The translations under genes were made by a program, and so were the position numbers. The notes under the pieces were generated by a model, which saw only the letters and a list, made by a program, of their open reading frames with translations, had not been told where the DNA came from and did no database searches. Below are positions 1 through 9,600 of a DNA stretch of 64,000 nt, piece by piece. Origin of the DNA: Actinomadura luzonensis (lineage in GTDB: Bacteria; Actinomycetota; Actinomycetes; Streptosporangiales; Streptosporangiaceae); contig NZ_JAKRKC020000001.1 of NCBI RefSeq assembly GCF_022664455.2, forward strand, positions 186,001-250,000, written 5' to 3'. Numbering within the stretch: the stretch's first letter is position 1; each line of letters starts with the position of its first letter.

Positions 1-82
1 CGGCGCGCGGTCCGGCCGTTCGTCGTCCTGAGCTGAGGGGCGGAGTCCGCCGTCGGGGCGACGGACTCCCGAGTGATCACTG

Positions 83-418
83 TCAGAGGGCGACGGGCCA
101 CGCGCGGACGACGTGGCAGCCGTTCGGCTCTCCCCACACCACGGAGGACGGCCCCCTCAGCTGATCCGAGCTCTTGTACACCACCGGGCCGTCGATGTTC
201 CTCGTGTACGGCCAGTGCGCCGAGTTGCACTCGACCCGTACGCGGTAGTTGCCGAAGCCCTCGTAGCAGACGGCTTCTCCCATGTTGAGGCCGGGATCGG
301 CGGTCGCGTCGCAGGCCCACACCTCGGCCTGGGCGGCCGGGACCCCCAGGACGGAGGTGAGGCAGAGGGCCGCGCCGAGCACCGACGTGCTCATCATCGC
401 CTTCTTGAGCAGGTTCAT
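83..418 (-). CDS. small secreted cysteine-containing protein
   Basis: This encodes a 111-residue protein that I do not recognise. Residues 1-31 form a clear Sec signal peptide: a KK n-region, a hydrophobic core and an AQA-type cleavage site. The mature part is about 80 residues with four cysteines (in WACDA, AVCYE, VECNS, NGCHV), which would fit two disulphides. This pattern is common among small exported actinomycete proteins, some of them inhibitor-like, but no family motif is visible. It ends near the left edge and is followed on the same strand, upstream, by the AraC-type regulator. The start is the ATG whose product begins MNLLKKA. Confidence 0.6.
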   Translation of the reverse strand: MNLLKKAMMSTSVLGAALCLTSVLGVPAAQAEVWACDATADPGLNMGEAVCYEGFGNYRVRVECNSAHWPYTRNIDGPVVYKSSDQLRGPSSVVWGEPNGCHVVRAWPVAL

Positions 419-451
419 GTCGTTGATCCAATCGGCAGAGGGAAGGCGTGG

Positions 452-1411
452 CTATCCGGGTCGCGCGCGAGGGCCGCGCTTCCCGTACAGGGTGCTGGAG
501 GGCGATCGGCCGTAGGTCTCCCTGTAGAGGCAGGCGAAGCGGCCCAGATGCGTGAACCCCCAGCGGGTGGCGACCTCCGTGACGGTGACCTCGGCGCCGG
601 TCCGGGCCAGGCGCACCAGGTCGGCGTGCGCGTGCGCCAGGCGTACCTGGCGCAGGTAGGCGAGCGGCGTGGTGTCGAGGTGGCGGCGGAACTCGTGCTG
701 CAGGGTGCGGGCGCTGACCCTGGCCGCGGCGGCGATGTCCCGCAGGGAGACGCTTTCGCCCGCGTGCTCCTCGCAGTAACGCCGCGCCCGGCGCAACGCC
801 GCCGGGCGCGACGCGGCCCCGGGCCCGCGGCGGGCGGCGGAGTAGTCGTGCGGCTGCAGGTCCAGCAGGCTGTGCAGCAGGAACTGCTCGAAGTGGTGCC
901 CCGCCGAGGGCGAGGCCAGGAACGGCAGCCGGCCGCCGGCGCTCGCCCGCGACACCATGGTGAGCACCCCGCTGAAGGCGCTGTCGCGGGTGATGTCCGG
1001 CCGGAAACGCGGGGCGCGCTCAGGGGGGTCGCCCAGGTGGTCGGCGAGTGTCCGCTCGATCAGCGCCGAGGGGATGTGGATGATCAGCACCTCATGGTCG
1101 ACACTCCACCACATGTCGGACTTCTCCCGAGGGCCGACGATGATCGACGGCGCGTCGACGTGCTCGCCCCCGACCCTCGCCTTCCCGGCCCCGCGCAGGA
1201 GCAGGTAGATCTGGTACGAGTCCGGGGACCGCGGGGCGGCGACCCGGACCTCGGCCCCGTACGACAGGACGCGCATGCCGATGTTGCCCTCGTACAGCTC
1301 CCTGCAGCGGCCGCCCGCCGGATGATCGTCGATGACCTCGACGACGCGCGGCACGAGGCCGGGCACCTTCCGCCGGTCTCCCGCTGAGCTCAGTTCGGAC
1401 GTCGATGACAA
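452..1411 (-). CDS. AraC-family transcriptional regulator
   Basis: This 319-residue protein has the AraC layout: an N-terminal cupin-like sensor region (about residues 40-190) and a C-terminal double helix-turn-helix (about 205-305). The first recognition helix region reads SLRDIAAAARVSARTLQHEF and the second contains VTEVATRWGFTHLGRFACLY, the family's canonical ending. The best start is a TTG at 1411, because GAGGAG lies six bases upstream. The ligand is unknown. Such regulators often act on an adjacent gene, but no obvious operator was found and the neighbours give no clear regulon. Confidence 0.85.
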   Translation of the reverse strand: MSSTSELSSAGDRRKVPGLVPRVVEVIDDHPAGGRCRELYEGNIGMRVLSYGAEVRVAAPRSPDSYQIYLLLRGAGKARVGGEHVDAPSIIVGPREKSDMWWSVDHEVLIIHIPSALIERTLADHLGDPPERAPRFRPDITRDSAFSGVLTMVSRASAGGRLPFLASPSAGHHFEQFLLHSLLDLQPHDYSAARRGPGAASRPAALRRARRYCEEHAGESVSLRDIAAAARVSARTLQHEFRRHLDTTPLAYLRQVRLAHAHADLVRLARTGAEVTVTEVATRWGFTHLGRFACLYRETYGRSPSSTLYGKRGPRARPG

Positions 1412-1498
1412 CGGTTCTCCTCACCCCGTCTCTCCGGGAGCAAGGTTTCCGTCGCCGGTCGTCGTCCTGGCGTCGTCCCGCTGTCGCGCGGCCGGGCG

Positions 1499-2586
1499 TC
1501 ACCCGCCGAGGAGGACGCCGACCTCCGCCGCCTCCGGGCTGCCGACCGTGACGAACAGGGCGAGCGCCTCCCGCCAGTGCGCCGCAGCGGCGTCGGCGCG
1601 CTCCTGCTCGTACAGAGCCTCGCCGATCACTCGCAGCGCCCTCGCCTCGCCGAGGCGGTGGCCGCTCTCGCGGTGCAGCGCGAGGGCCTGGCGGGCCCGG
1701 GTGACGGCCTCGGCCGGCTCGTCCAGCGCGAGGCCGAGCCTCGCGAGCGCGGTCAGCGCGTGGCCTTCGAGCACGCGGAAGGAGCGGTCGCGGGCGATGG
1801 CCAGGGCCCGTCCGGCGTACGCGGCGGCGTGGATCACGGCCTGGGCCGCCCGGCCGCCTTCCGCCTCGGCGAGGGCGAGGGCGAGGGCGGCCCGGGCGCA
1901 GGCGAGCCAGTCGTCCAAATGCCTGCTCACTCAGATGACCGCGCAGCGCGTCCGTCAGCCGCCAGACCAGCTCGCCGGGGCCGTGCCGGTGGGCGTGGTG
2001 GATCAGCGCGACGAGGTAGGCGTGCTCGGCCTCCAGCCAGGCAGCGGCGCACTCCTGGCTGCCGAAGGCCGCCGGACGGGCGGCACCGGCGAGGGGCGGC
2101 GTGCTCGGCGGCGTAGAGGCGAAGCAGGTCGTGGAAGGCGTAGCGGCCGGGGCCGCGCGTGTGGATCAGGTGGTAGGCGGTGAGCCGGTCCAGCCCCTGC
2201 CTCGCCTCAGCGATCGGCCAGCCGGCCTGACCGGCCCTCCTGGCCCGGGCGACGAGATCGTGGAAGACGGCGACGTCGAGGTCCTCCACGGCGGCGAGCC
2301 TGAGGACGTACCCCTCCCCCGCGGTGCGGATGAGCTGCCGCTCGTCGCCGCGGTCGCGCAGGGTGCGCCGCAACCTGCCGATGTGCGTCTGGACGGCCCC
2401 GCGCGCGTCCCGCGGAGCCTCGCGGCCGTCCCACATCCGCTCGGCGAGCTGGTCCAGCGACACGTGCCGGCCCGCCCGCAGCAGCAGCGTGGCGAGCGCG
2501 ATGCGCTGCTTGGGCGCCGGCACCGCCAGCGGCACCCCGTCACGCACCACCTCAAGGGCGCCCAGGACGCCGAAGCGTGTCCCCAT
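1499..2586 (-). pseudogene. degenerate AfsR/SARP-type regulator
   Basis: The first 100 or so codons encode an intact OmpR-type winged-helix DNA-binding domain starting MGTRFGVLGALEVV. The frame then passes straight to RLTAYHLIHTRGPGRYAFHD, which in AfsR-type proteins follows the NB-ARC ATPase. The bacterial transcriptional activator and NB-ARC domains, several hundred residues, are therefore missing. Downstream the family sequence continues in a second frame (AAFGSQECAAAWLEAEHAYL) and then a third (HLDDWLACARAAL through the TPR end at 1499). At least one large deletion and two frameshifts are implied, so this is a dead gene. The short open frames 1499-1930 and 1927-2586 are its pieces. Confidence 0.8.
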
Positions 2587-2817
2587 GCCGCCACGTTGTC
2601 ACCCTTCCCCGGCAGGGGCGCAGAGTTCAGCAATCTTGAAAGCCTCAGAGCCGGTCCCGAGCCGGACCGAGCCTGGCCCGGCCGCGCCCGACGCCGTTCC
2701 GCCAGAACCGGCCCGAAAATCATCGGCCGGAGTTGTCGGATCCGGGCCGCGTCGTTCGTAGCCAGGGTGAAGGGCCGCCCACGAGGGCGCCGTCACGACC
2801 GAGGGAGACGCCGACCG

Positions 2818-3645
2818 ATGCAGCAGCACCCACAGGCCAAGATCCACCGCATGTTCGAGCTCATCGAGCCGATCGGCACCGTCACCTTCTCCGAGGTGGC
2901 GAACGACGCGTTCCTGGCCGTCGGCATGCGCACCTACTGGGACGGCTACTTCGCCGGCCGTGCCGCGCCGCTGGGGCAGGCGCCGGCCGAGGTGGTGCAC
3001 GCCGTCTTCTACAACTTCGCCGACGGCGAGGTGGCCCGCCACATCCCCTGGGTGTGGGGAAAGATCACCCCGCAGGAGGCGATCACCGTCCGCGAACAGG
3101 GCAGCACCGCCGCCCTGCGGCAGATGATCGGCGAGCTCGCCGGCTCGCCCGCTCTCGGGCGGGTCGCCGACCTCGCCACCCGGGCAGCGGTCAGCGCGCC
3201 CACCGAGGGCCGGCCGCTGTACGCCGGGCTGCGGGCGCTCGACGTGCCCGGGGAGCCGGTGGCCCGGCTCTGGCACGCGGCGACGCTGCTGCGGGAGCAC
3301 CGCGGGGACGGCCACAACGCCGCCCTCCTCGCCCACGGCATCGGCGGCACCGAGGCCCACGTCCTCATGGCCGTCTCGCTCGGCATGCGGGCGGAGGAGT
3401 TCGGCCGCGTCCACCACCTGCCCAAGGCGCGGCTGGCGGCCGTGGTGGCCGGGCTGCGCGGCCGCGGCCTGGTGGACGCCGCCGGCGGGTTCACCGACGC
3501 CGGCCGGGAGACCAAGCAGCGCGTCGAGGCGCTCACCGACGAGCTGGCCGCGCCGGCGTACGACGTCCTCAGCCCGGACGAGCTCGACGAACTGATCGCC
3601 GGGCTCGAGCCGATCGCCGCCGCGATACGGGCCGCCGGCGGCTGA
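2818..3645 (+). CDS. SCO6745-family protein
   Basis: This 275-residue protein resembles the actinobacterial SCO6745 family, with an N-terminal helical part (MFELIEPIGTVTFSEVAND) and a C-terminal MarR-like winged-helix region. Its characteristic segment is ATLLREHRGDGHNAALLAHG, followed by a helix-turn-helix-like stretch (LPKARLAAVVAGLRGRGLVD). No biochemical role is established to my knowledge. The ATG at 2818 lies after a GAGGGAGA ribosome-binding site and excludes a long artefactual extension upstream. Confidence 0.7.
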   Translation: MQQHPQAKIHRMFELIEPIGTVTFSEVANDAFLAVGMRTYWDGYFAGRAAPLGQAPAEVVHAVFYNFADGEVARHIPWVWGKITPQEAITVREQGSTAALRQMIGELAGSPALGRVADLATRAAVSAPTEGRPLYAGLRALDVPGEPVARLWHAATLLREHRGDGHNAALLAHGIGGTEAHVLMAVSLGMRAEEFGRVHHLPKARLAAVVAGLRGRGLVDAAGGFTDAGRETKQRVEALTDELAAPAYDVLSPDELDELIAGLEPIAAAIRAAGG

Positions 3646-3737
3646 GCCGGCCGCCGGGACGGATCGCGGGCCAGGCGCCGCCGGCGGCGCCTCCCCTCGT
3701 CAACGCCGGCCCCGGGTGGCGGCCTCCTGGCCGCCGC

Positions 3738-4061
3738 TCAATGGAACGGCCTCACCTCGATCTTCCGATCGCAGACCTTGGACGCCTCGGCCGCGAGCTC
3801 GAGCGCCACCTCCGGGTCCGGGACCTCCCACACCCAGATGCCGGCGAGGTACTCCTTCGACTCCACGAACGGCCCGTCGCTGATCACGGCCTGTTCGCCC
3901 CGGTTGTCGACGACCGTGGCCGCGTCGGTGTCGGCGAGCCCGCCCGCGAAGACCCAGTAGCCCTGGTCCATCAGCCGCTGGTTGAACGCGCCGATGTCGG
4001 GCTGCCGGTCCGTCCTGCCCGGATTGGTCTTGTCGTCGATCACGGAAACCAGGTACCTCAT
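3738..4061 (-). CDS. YCII-related (DGPF domain) protein
   Basis: This 107-residue protein has the YCII/DGPF fold signature: MRYLVSVIDD at the N-terminus, the DGPFVESKEYLAG motif that names the family, and a GIWVWEVPD strand. Family members are small dimeric proteins of mostly unknown function; in actinomycetes they often sit beside sigma factors or regulators. Here the nearest neighbours are the SCO6745-family gene (convergent) and an MFS transporter (same strand, upstream). AGGAGATG lies upstream of the ATG. Confidence 0.85.
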   Translation of the reverse strand: MRYLVSVIDDKTNPGRTDRQPDIGAFNQRLMDQGYWVFAGGLADTDAATVVDNRGEQAVISDGPFVESKEYLAGIWVWEVPDPEVALELAAEASKVCDRKIEVRPFH

Positions 4062-4113
4062 CTGAAGATCATCTCCTGTGGCGTCAGAACAGCGTGGTCC
4101 GATGGTAGGGACC

Positions 4114-5391
4114 TCAGGCCGTTGCCTCGGGCGATCCGGGGGCGTTGACGGCCGGATCCGCGTCGGGGACCGCCGGCTCGGCGGCCCTCCGCCTCCAGGC
4201 GCTCCGGGCCACCGCGAACGCCGCCCACCCGGCCAGCACGAACAGCCCGGCCAGCACCAGCCACCCGGGGCTCCCCCAGCCCACCACGAACGTGGTCATC
4301 AGCAGCGGCCCCAGCGCCTGCGCGCTCGCCGTGCCCGCCGCCATCGCCCCCTGGTACTCGCCCTGGGCGTCCTCGGGCATGAGCCCCACCGAGACGCCCC
4401 ACGAGCCCGCGACGTAGAGCAGCTCCCCGACGATGTGGATCGCGCCCGCCACGAACAGCAGCACCAAGGTCAGGACGCCCGACGTCCCGGCCGTCGTCGC
4501 GAAGACGGCGCAGGCCAGGGCGAGGAAGAGCCCGGACCTGACGGTGGCCCGCCCCGCTCCCGGCACCGTCTCCGCCGGCCGGGAGAACCGGAGCTGCAGC
4601 AGCGCGATCGCGGCGGTGTTGGCCACGAGGATCACCCCCGAGGTCCAGCGGGGCGCGTCGGTGTGCTCGGCCACCCACAGCGGGATGCCGACCGAGAGCA
4701 TCGACCAGTTGAAGGTCAGGACGCCGAACAGCCCCGCCAGGATGAGGTAGCGGTGGTCCCTGAGCACCCGCCCGGCCCCGTGCCGCCCGCTGCGCCCGCG
4801 GCCGCCCTCCGCCCGGGGCAGCCGGCCGACGAGCAGCGCCGCGGCCAGGTACGACAGGGCCGTGCCGACCAGCATGGCGGTGTAGCCGGGCCGCGAGTCC
4901 ACCTGGATCACGAGGGCGCCGAGGCCCGCCCCGGCGGCCATGCCGACCTGGCTGACGACCCGGTACTTCGCGAGCGCCGCGATGCGCTCCCCGTCGGGCG
5001 TCAACGCCGTGATCAGCGCCGTCCGTACGCCGACGCTGCTCTCCCCGGCCACCGCGGCCACGCAGCCCACCACGACGAACGACCAGAAGCCGGACACCCC
5101 CAGGTAAAGCAGGAAGGCCACGGCACTGATCAGGTAGAGGACGAGCAGGCTGCGCCTGAGCCCGAACCGGTCGGCGATCATCCCGACGGGTGTGGTGGAG
5201 CCGATGCCGACGACGCCCGCGACGAGCGCGCCGACGCCCACCTGGGCCGGGGATAACCCGATCGAGCGGGTGTAGAACAAGACAAAGGACGCCACCCAGA
5301 CGCCGCGACCGGTGTTCGTCAGAAGGGCGACGGCCAGCAGCCGCCCCAGCGGCCCGGCGACCAGCCGCCGCGGCTTCGTCCAGATCTTCAT
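4114..5391 (-). CDS. MFS transporter
   Basis: This roughly 425-residue protein has 12 predicted membrane segments in two six-helix halves typical of the major facilitator superfamily. The loop after helix 2 reads GMIADRFGLRRSLL, a good match to the MFS motif A (G-x-x-x-D-R-x-G-R-R). The start at MKIWTKPRRL is preferred over one 38 codons upstream, because the upstream stretch is polar and unlike the family. Substrate is unknown; its nearest relatives are drug-efflux-like permeases. Its gene is divergent from the LLM oxidoreductase. Confidence 0.85.
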   Translation of the reverse strand: MKIWTKPRRLVAGPLGRLLAVALLTNTGRGVWVASFVLFYTRSIGLSPAQVGVGALVAGVVGIGSTTPVGMIADRFGLRRSLLVLYLISAVAFLLYLGVSGFWSFVVVGCVAAVAGESSVGVRTALITALTPDGERIAALAKYRVVSQVGMAAGAGLGALVIQVDSRPGYTAMLVGTALSYLAAALLVGRLPRAEGGRGRSGRHGAGRVLRDHRYLILAGLFGVLTFNWSMLSVGIPLWVAEHTDAPRWTSGVILVANTAAIALLQLRFSRPAETVPGAGRATVRSGLFLALACAVFATTAGTSGVLTLVLLFVAGAIHIVGELLYVAGSWGVSVGLMPEDAQGEYQGAMAAGTASAQALGPLLMTTFVVGWGSPGWLVLAGLFVLAGWAAFAVARSAWRRRAAEPAVPDADPAVNAPGSPEATA

Positions 5392-5634
5392 CGTCCGCAA
5401 CCTGCCCCCGGCAACGCCCGCCATGCCCGAGCTTTCCGCCCGCCGCTCACCTCGAACCATCGGCGCTGTACCCGCCCAGGCACAGGCCGCCGCGGGTCCC
5501 GTCAACTACACGGGGCGTTCGCGGTTCTGGTGAAGTCCAGCAAGCGCTGGACGTGCACCAAGTGGTTCAGCATCGCCTGAGCACCAGCAGGCCCGCATCA
5601 GCAGGCCCGCGCCGTCCGGGCCGATAATGGGCCG

Positions 5635-6516
5635 GTGAAGGTACGGATCGGGATAGCGCCGCCACCTGGAGACACCCCCGGCGGCCTGGCCGGGCTCGCG
5701 GAGCGGGCCGAGGCTCTCGGGATCGACTCCCTGTGGCTGCCGGAGATCGTCCACGGGCCGTCCGTCGAGCCCGTCGTCGGCATGGCCTACACGCTGGCCG
5801 CCACCCGCCGGCTGAAGGTGGGCACGGGGGTGGCGATCCTGCCGGGCCGCCACCCGGTGCGGGTGGCCAAGCAGCTCGCGTCGCTGGCCGCGCTCGCCCC
5901 CAAGCGCGTGCTGCCGGCCTTCGGGCTGACCCCGGCCAGGCCCGCCGAACGGGAGGCGTTCCCCGTTCCCGGACCGCGCGGCGCGGTGTTCGACGAGGCA
6001 CTCGAACTGCTCAGGCTGCTCCTGCGGCAGGAGAAGGTGACCTTTCACGGCGAGTTCTTCACGGTGGAGAACGCCGGGGTGGGCCCGCTGCCGGCCAGGC
6101 CGCTCGACATCTGGGTCGGCGGCAGCGGGCCGCGCGCCCTGCGCCGCGCCGGCCGGCTCGCCGACGGCTGGCTGGCCAGCTTCCTCACCCCCGGCCAGGC
6201 GGCGGCCGACCGTGCGGCGATCGCCGCGCACGCGGCCGAGGCGGGCCGCGAGATCGAGGCCGACCACTACGGCACCAGCCTCGCGGTGGCCGCGACCGAG
6301 ATCCCCGCCGCCGCGATCGACGCCATCGCCAGGCGCAACCCGGGCGCCGACCCCGCGGAGATCGTCCCGGTCGGCTGGGCCGCCGCCCGCGACCTGGTCG
6401 AGCGCTTCGTCGAGGCCGGGATCACCAAGTTCGTCGTACGGCCCGCCGCGCCCGTGTCCTCGGCCGAGCGCTGGCTCGACGAGTTCGCCGACCACCTCAT
6501 GCCGCTGCAGAACTGA
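5635..6516 (+). CDS. LLM-class (F420-type) oxidoreductase
   Basis: This 293-residue protein belongs to the luciferase-like monooxygenase superfamily, which in actinomycetes mostly uses coenzyme F420. It starts with a strand (MKVRIGIAPPP) and carries LAERAEALGIDSLWLPEI, the family's substrate-pocket loop. GTGVAILPGRHPVRVAKQ and PLDIWVGGSGPRALRRAG mark the central beta-barrel and the cofactor-binding strand. The start is GTG, 5' of which there is only a weak ribosome-binding site. The substrate cannot be predicted. Confidence 0.85.
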   Translation: MKVRIGIAPPPGDTPGGLAGLAERAEALGIDSLWLPEIVHGPSVEPVVGMAYTLAATRRLKVGTGVAILPGRHPVRVAKQLASLAALAPKRVLPAFGLTPARPAEREAFPVPGPRGAVFDEALELLRLLLRQEKVTFHGEFFTVENAGVGPLPARPLDIWVGGSGPRALRRAGRLADGWLASFLTPGQAAADRAAIAAHAAEAGREIEADHYGTSLAVAATEIPAAAIDAIARRNPGADPAEIVPVGWAAARDLVERFVEAGITKFVVRPAAPVSSAERWLDEFADHLMPLQN

Positions 6517-6604
6517 GCGCGACACCTGCCGCGAGAGAACCGCGGCAGCGGGCAGCGCGGTCCTGTTCGCCTTCGCGGCGGCGGCGGGATGGTGCACGCC
6601 GGGC

Positions 6605-9600
6605 TCATCGCGGCCGGCGTGGCCGCCGCAACTGATTCCACGCGCGCCGCCAGGCGGGCGCGGCAGGCACTCCGGCAGGGGCGCCTCCGGCAGGCGGTAC
6701 CGGGCCGGGCGTGACGGCAGGCTCCGGCGTGACGGCCGGCTCCGGCGTGACGGCAGGCTCCGGGGGCTGATCGCCGGGCTCGGCGATGCCCCACTGCGCC
6801 TGCAACTCGTCGGCGACCGCGGTGACCGCCGTCGGCTCGACGGACGCGAGGCTGCTCATGACGCTCCACCACGAGGTGGTGACGAGTGCCGCTGCGAGCT
6901 GCCGCCTTGCCCGCGTCATCAGCTCGGATGGCGCCGGCCCGATCGTCGTCAGGTGTGCCAGTGTCCTCGCAAGGTCGGTGACGAGTTCTTCCTGGACGTA
7001 GGGGTCACCGGTGTGGCCGCCGATGAGGTTGTCCGCTTGTGCGAGTAACCGCCGTGTTCGTGCCGGTTCGACCGGGGCGATTCTCCCGAGGACGGCCACC
7101 AGCGTTCGTGCCTGCGCCTGCGGATCGTCGATCTGCTCGACGAGGGCTTCGGCTCGTTCCGCGATCGGAGCCGCGCCCAGCGCTCCCGCGAGGTGGGCCA
7201 GGGCGAGTGCTCGCGACCGGGTGTCGGAGATGAGGTAGGCGTGCTGCTCGGCCGGTTCGTGGCGTCCCAGTGCGGCGTCGGTCGTCACGAGGCTCGCCAG
7301 CGCCCGGTCCCGTTCCTCCGGGTACGGGATTCGCTCGATGTACCCGAGCGCGCGCCTCGTCAGGTCGCCGGCGAGGCCGCTCCGGCCGGTCGCGGTCACG
7401 GCGCGCACGAGGGAGGCCATCGCGACAGCCTGGAACTCCAGGTGGTCGCTGTGGTCTATGGCTGCGGCGGTCTCCTCGACCAGTCGCCGGGCGCGGTCGT
7501 CCTGGCCGATCGTCGTCAGCCCTTCGATCAGGTCGCCCATCGCCTCGGCCAGCCAGACCAGCAGCGGGGCCTGCGTGGACAGCCCTTCGGCGCGGTCGGC
7601 CAGACGAAGGCACCGCCGGTCGTCGCCGGTCGCCGCGACCGCCTTGGCCAGCCGGGCCAGTGCCCGCATCTGGTCGGCCGCGTTGGTGCTTCGACGCAGC
7701 AGGTACTCGGCCCGGTCGGCCACCTCGGCCGCGTGCTCGTGGCGGCCCGCGGCATGCAGTGCCGTGACGAGCCTGGGGGCCATCATGCCGATGAACGTGG
7801 CCATGCCGTTCTCGCTGAGGAGCGACATCGCGTCGTCGGCGAGGCGATCCAGGGCGGCGTCGTCCCGGTCGGCCGAGGCGACGACCTCCACGATCCTGGT
7901 GAGGGCGTGAGCCTGCCACTGCCGGCCGACGACGTGGGTGACCATGGCCTCGGCCAGGTCGGCCCGCCCGCGGACAAGCTGCGTCTCCACCAGGCCGAAC
8001 CATTCGGCCCAGTGCGGGTGCAGGTGGTTGAGGGACTCCGCTTCCTCCGCGAGCCGGCGGGCCCGGGCGTGATCGCCGATCGTCGCCGCCGTCGCGGCCA
8101 GCGGGCTCATCCTCTGCGCCTGCACCGGCGCGTCGATCTGCCGGACGTACGTCTCGGCCTGATCCAGCAGGCGTGCCGCCCACGCCTGATCGCCGTTGGC
8201 GGCGACGGCCCCCGCCAAGGCGGTCAGCGCCCCCGCTCGCAGCTGCGGAGCGGACTCCCATCCGTTGGGGGCCAGCTTGTCCAGGTGGCCGATGCGGATC
8301 TCCGCCTCGTGCGCCAGCCGCGAACCGGCTTGCCGGTGGCCCTCGCGGCCGGCCGTCGCGGACAGCTCCGTCAGCTTCTGCACGTACCGCTCAGGGTCGG
8401 TGAGCCGACGGGTGAGCTCTTCGGCACGATCGAGGTCGCCTGCGGCAGCCGCCGCGCTCACCAGCGTCTCCAACGCCTCCTCGCGGCCGGCGGGAAAACC
8501 GACCTGCGCGACGAACGACGCGGCGACATCGGCCAGCTCTGCCGCCAGAGCCCTGTCGCCGACGGTGATCGCGGCGGCGGCGAGGCCGGCGAACGCCTCG
8601 GCGCGGGTCTCGTCGAAGTGGTGGTCCTCGTGTACGGACTGCTCCGCCGCCGCCATGAGGCCCAGCGCCCTCGTCCGATCGCCTGCGGCGGCGACCGCGT
8701 CAGCCAGGCGCGTCAGCTCCCGGGCGCGGTTGAGGAGCGACAGGTCGAGCAGCGTTTCGGCCTCGTCGGCCAGCTGCCGGACCCGGTCGAACGCCTGACA
8801 GGCGTTGGCGGTCGTCATCAGCGTGGCCACGGCGCGGGATCGTTCTCCGTCCCTGAGGTCGCGGGCCAGCGTTTCGGCGTACGAGAGCAGGCGCCGCGCG
8901 CGTCCGTGGTCGCCCGCGGCCATCACCGCCTCGGCGAGCGCGGCCACCCGGGAATAGTCGGCCGTCACCTGCCCCCAGCTGGTCTCCACGTCGTCCGCCA
9001 GCCGCGTGGCGCGTTCGTGCTCGCCGGCGAGCGCCGCCGCGTGGGCGAGCTCGGCCAGCGCGTCCATACGCTCGTCGCTGTCCGGTATGCGGCGAATAAG
9101 CGCTTCAGCCCGGTCGTACTGCCCGTCCGCTGACCACGCCCGCGCCAGGTCACCGAGGACGTCACCCGCGTCGTCGTCATCGAGGTGCGCGATCAGTTTC
9201 TCCACCTCACGGGACCTGCGGGCAGCCGATTCGTGATCGCCGCTCGCCGCCATGGCGGCGACGAGGGCGACGAGCGCTCCTGTCCGGGCGTAGGTCACCT
9301 GTGCGGTGAGGCGCTCCACCTCGGTGGTGAGGCGACGAGCCCGCTCCCGGTCAGTGGCGGCGACGGCGACCGCGATCCTGGAACAGGCCTGGGCCTGGCG
9401 CCCCGGGTCGTCGATGCTCGCCGCGACCGCCTCGGCGGCGTCGATGTCGCCGGTGGCGGTGACCGCGACGGCCAGTCGCAGCCTGGGCCCCCAGCGATCC
9501 TTCGGGTCGGTCAGCCGCCCGATGTGCGTGTCCGCCTCACCGGCCGCCTCAAGCGCTCGTACCCGGTCACCGATCGCGGCCAGCCCTCGGACGACGCCGA

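Noticed and set aside
113..1387. Long plus-strand frame opposite the AraC gene, and similar long frames opposite the protease, Wadjet and cluster genes
   Set aside because: They have Arg/Pro/Gly-rich, low-complexity products with no domain and lie antisense to well-supported genes, as expected in high-GC DNA.
5527..5545. Operator at GTCCAGCAAGCGCTGGAC between the MFS and LLM genes
   Set aside because: The hairpin is short, lies in a region without a recognised promoter and has no matching regulator nearby, so it was not listed as a site.
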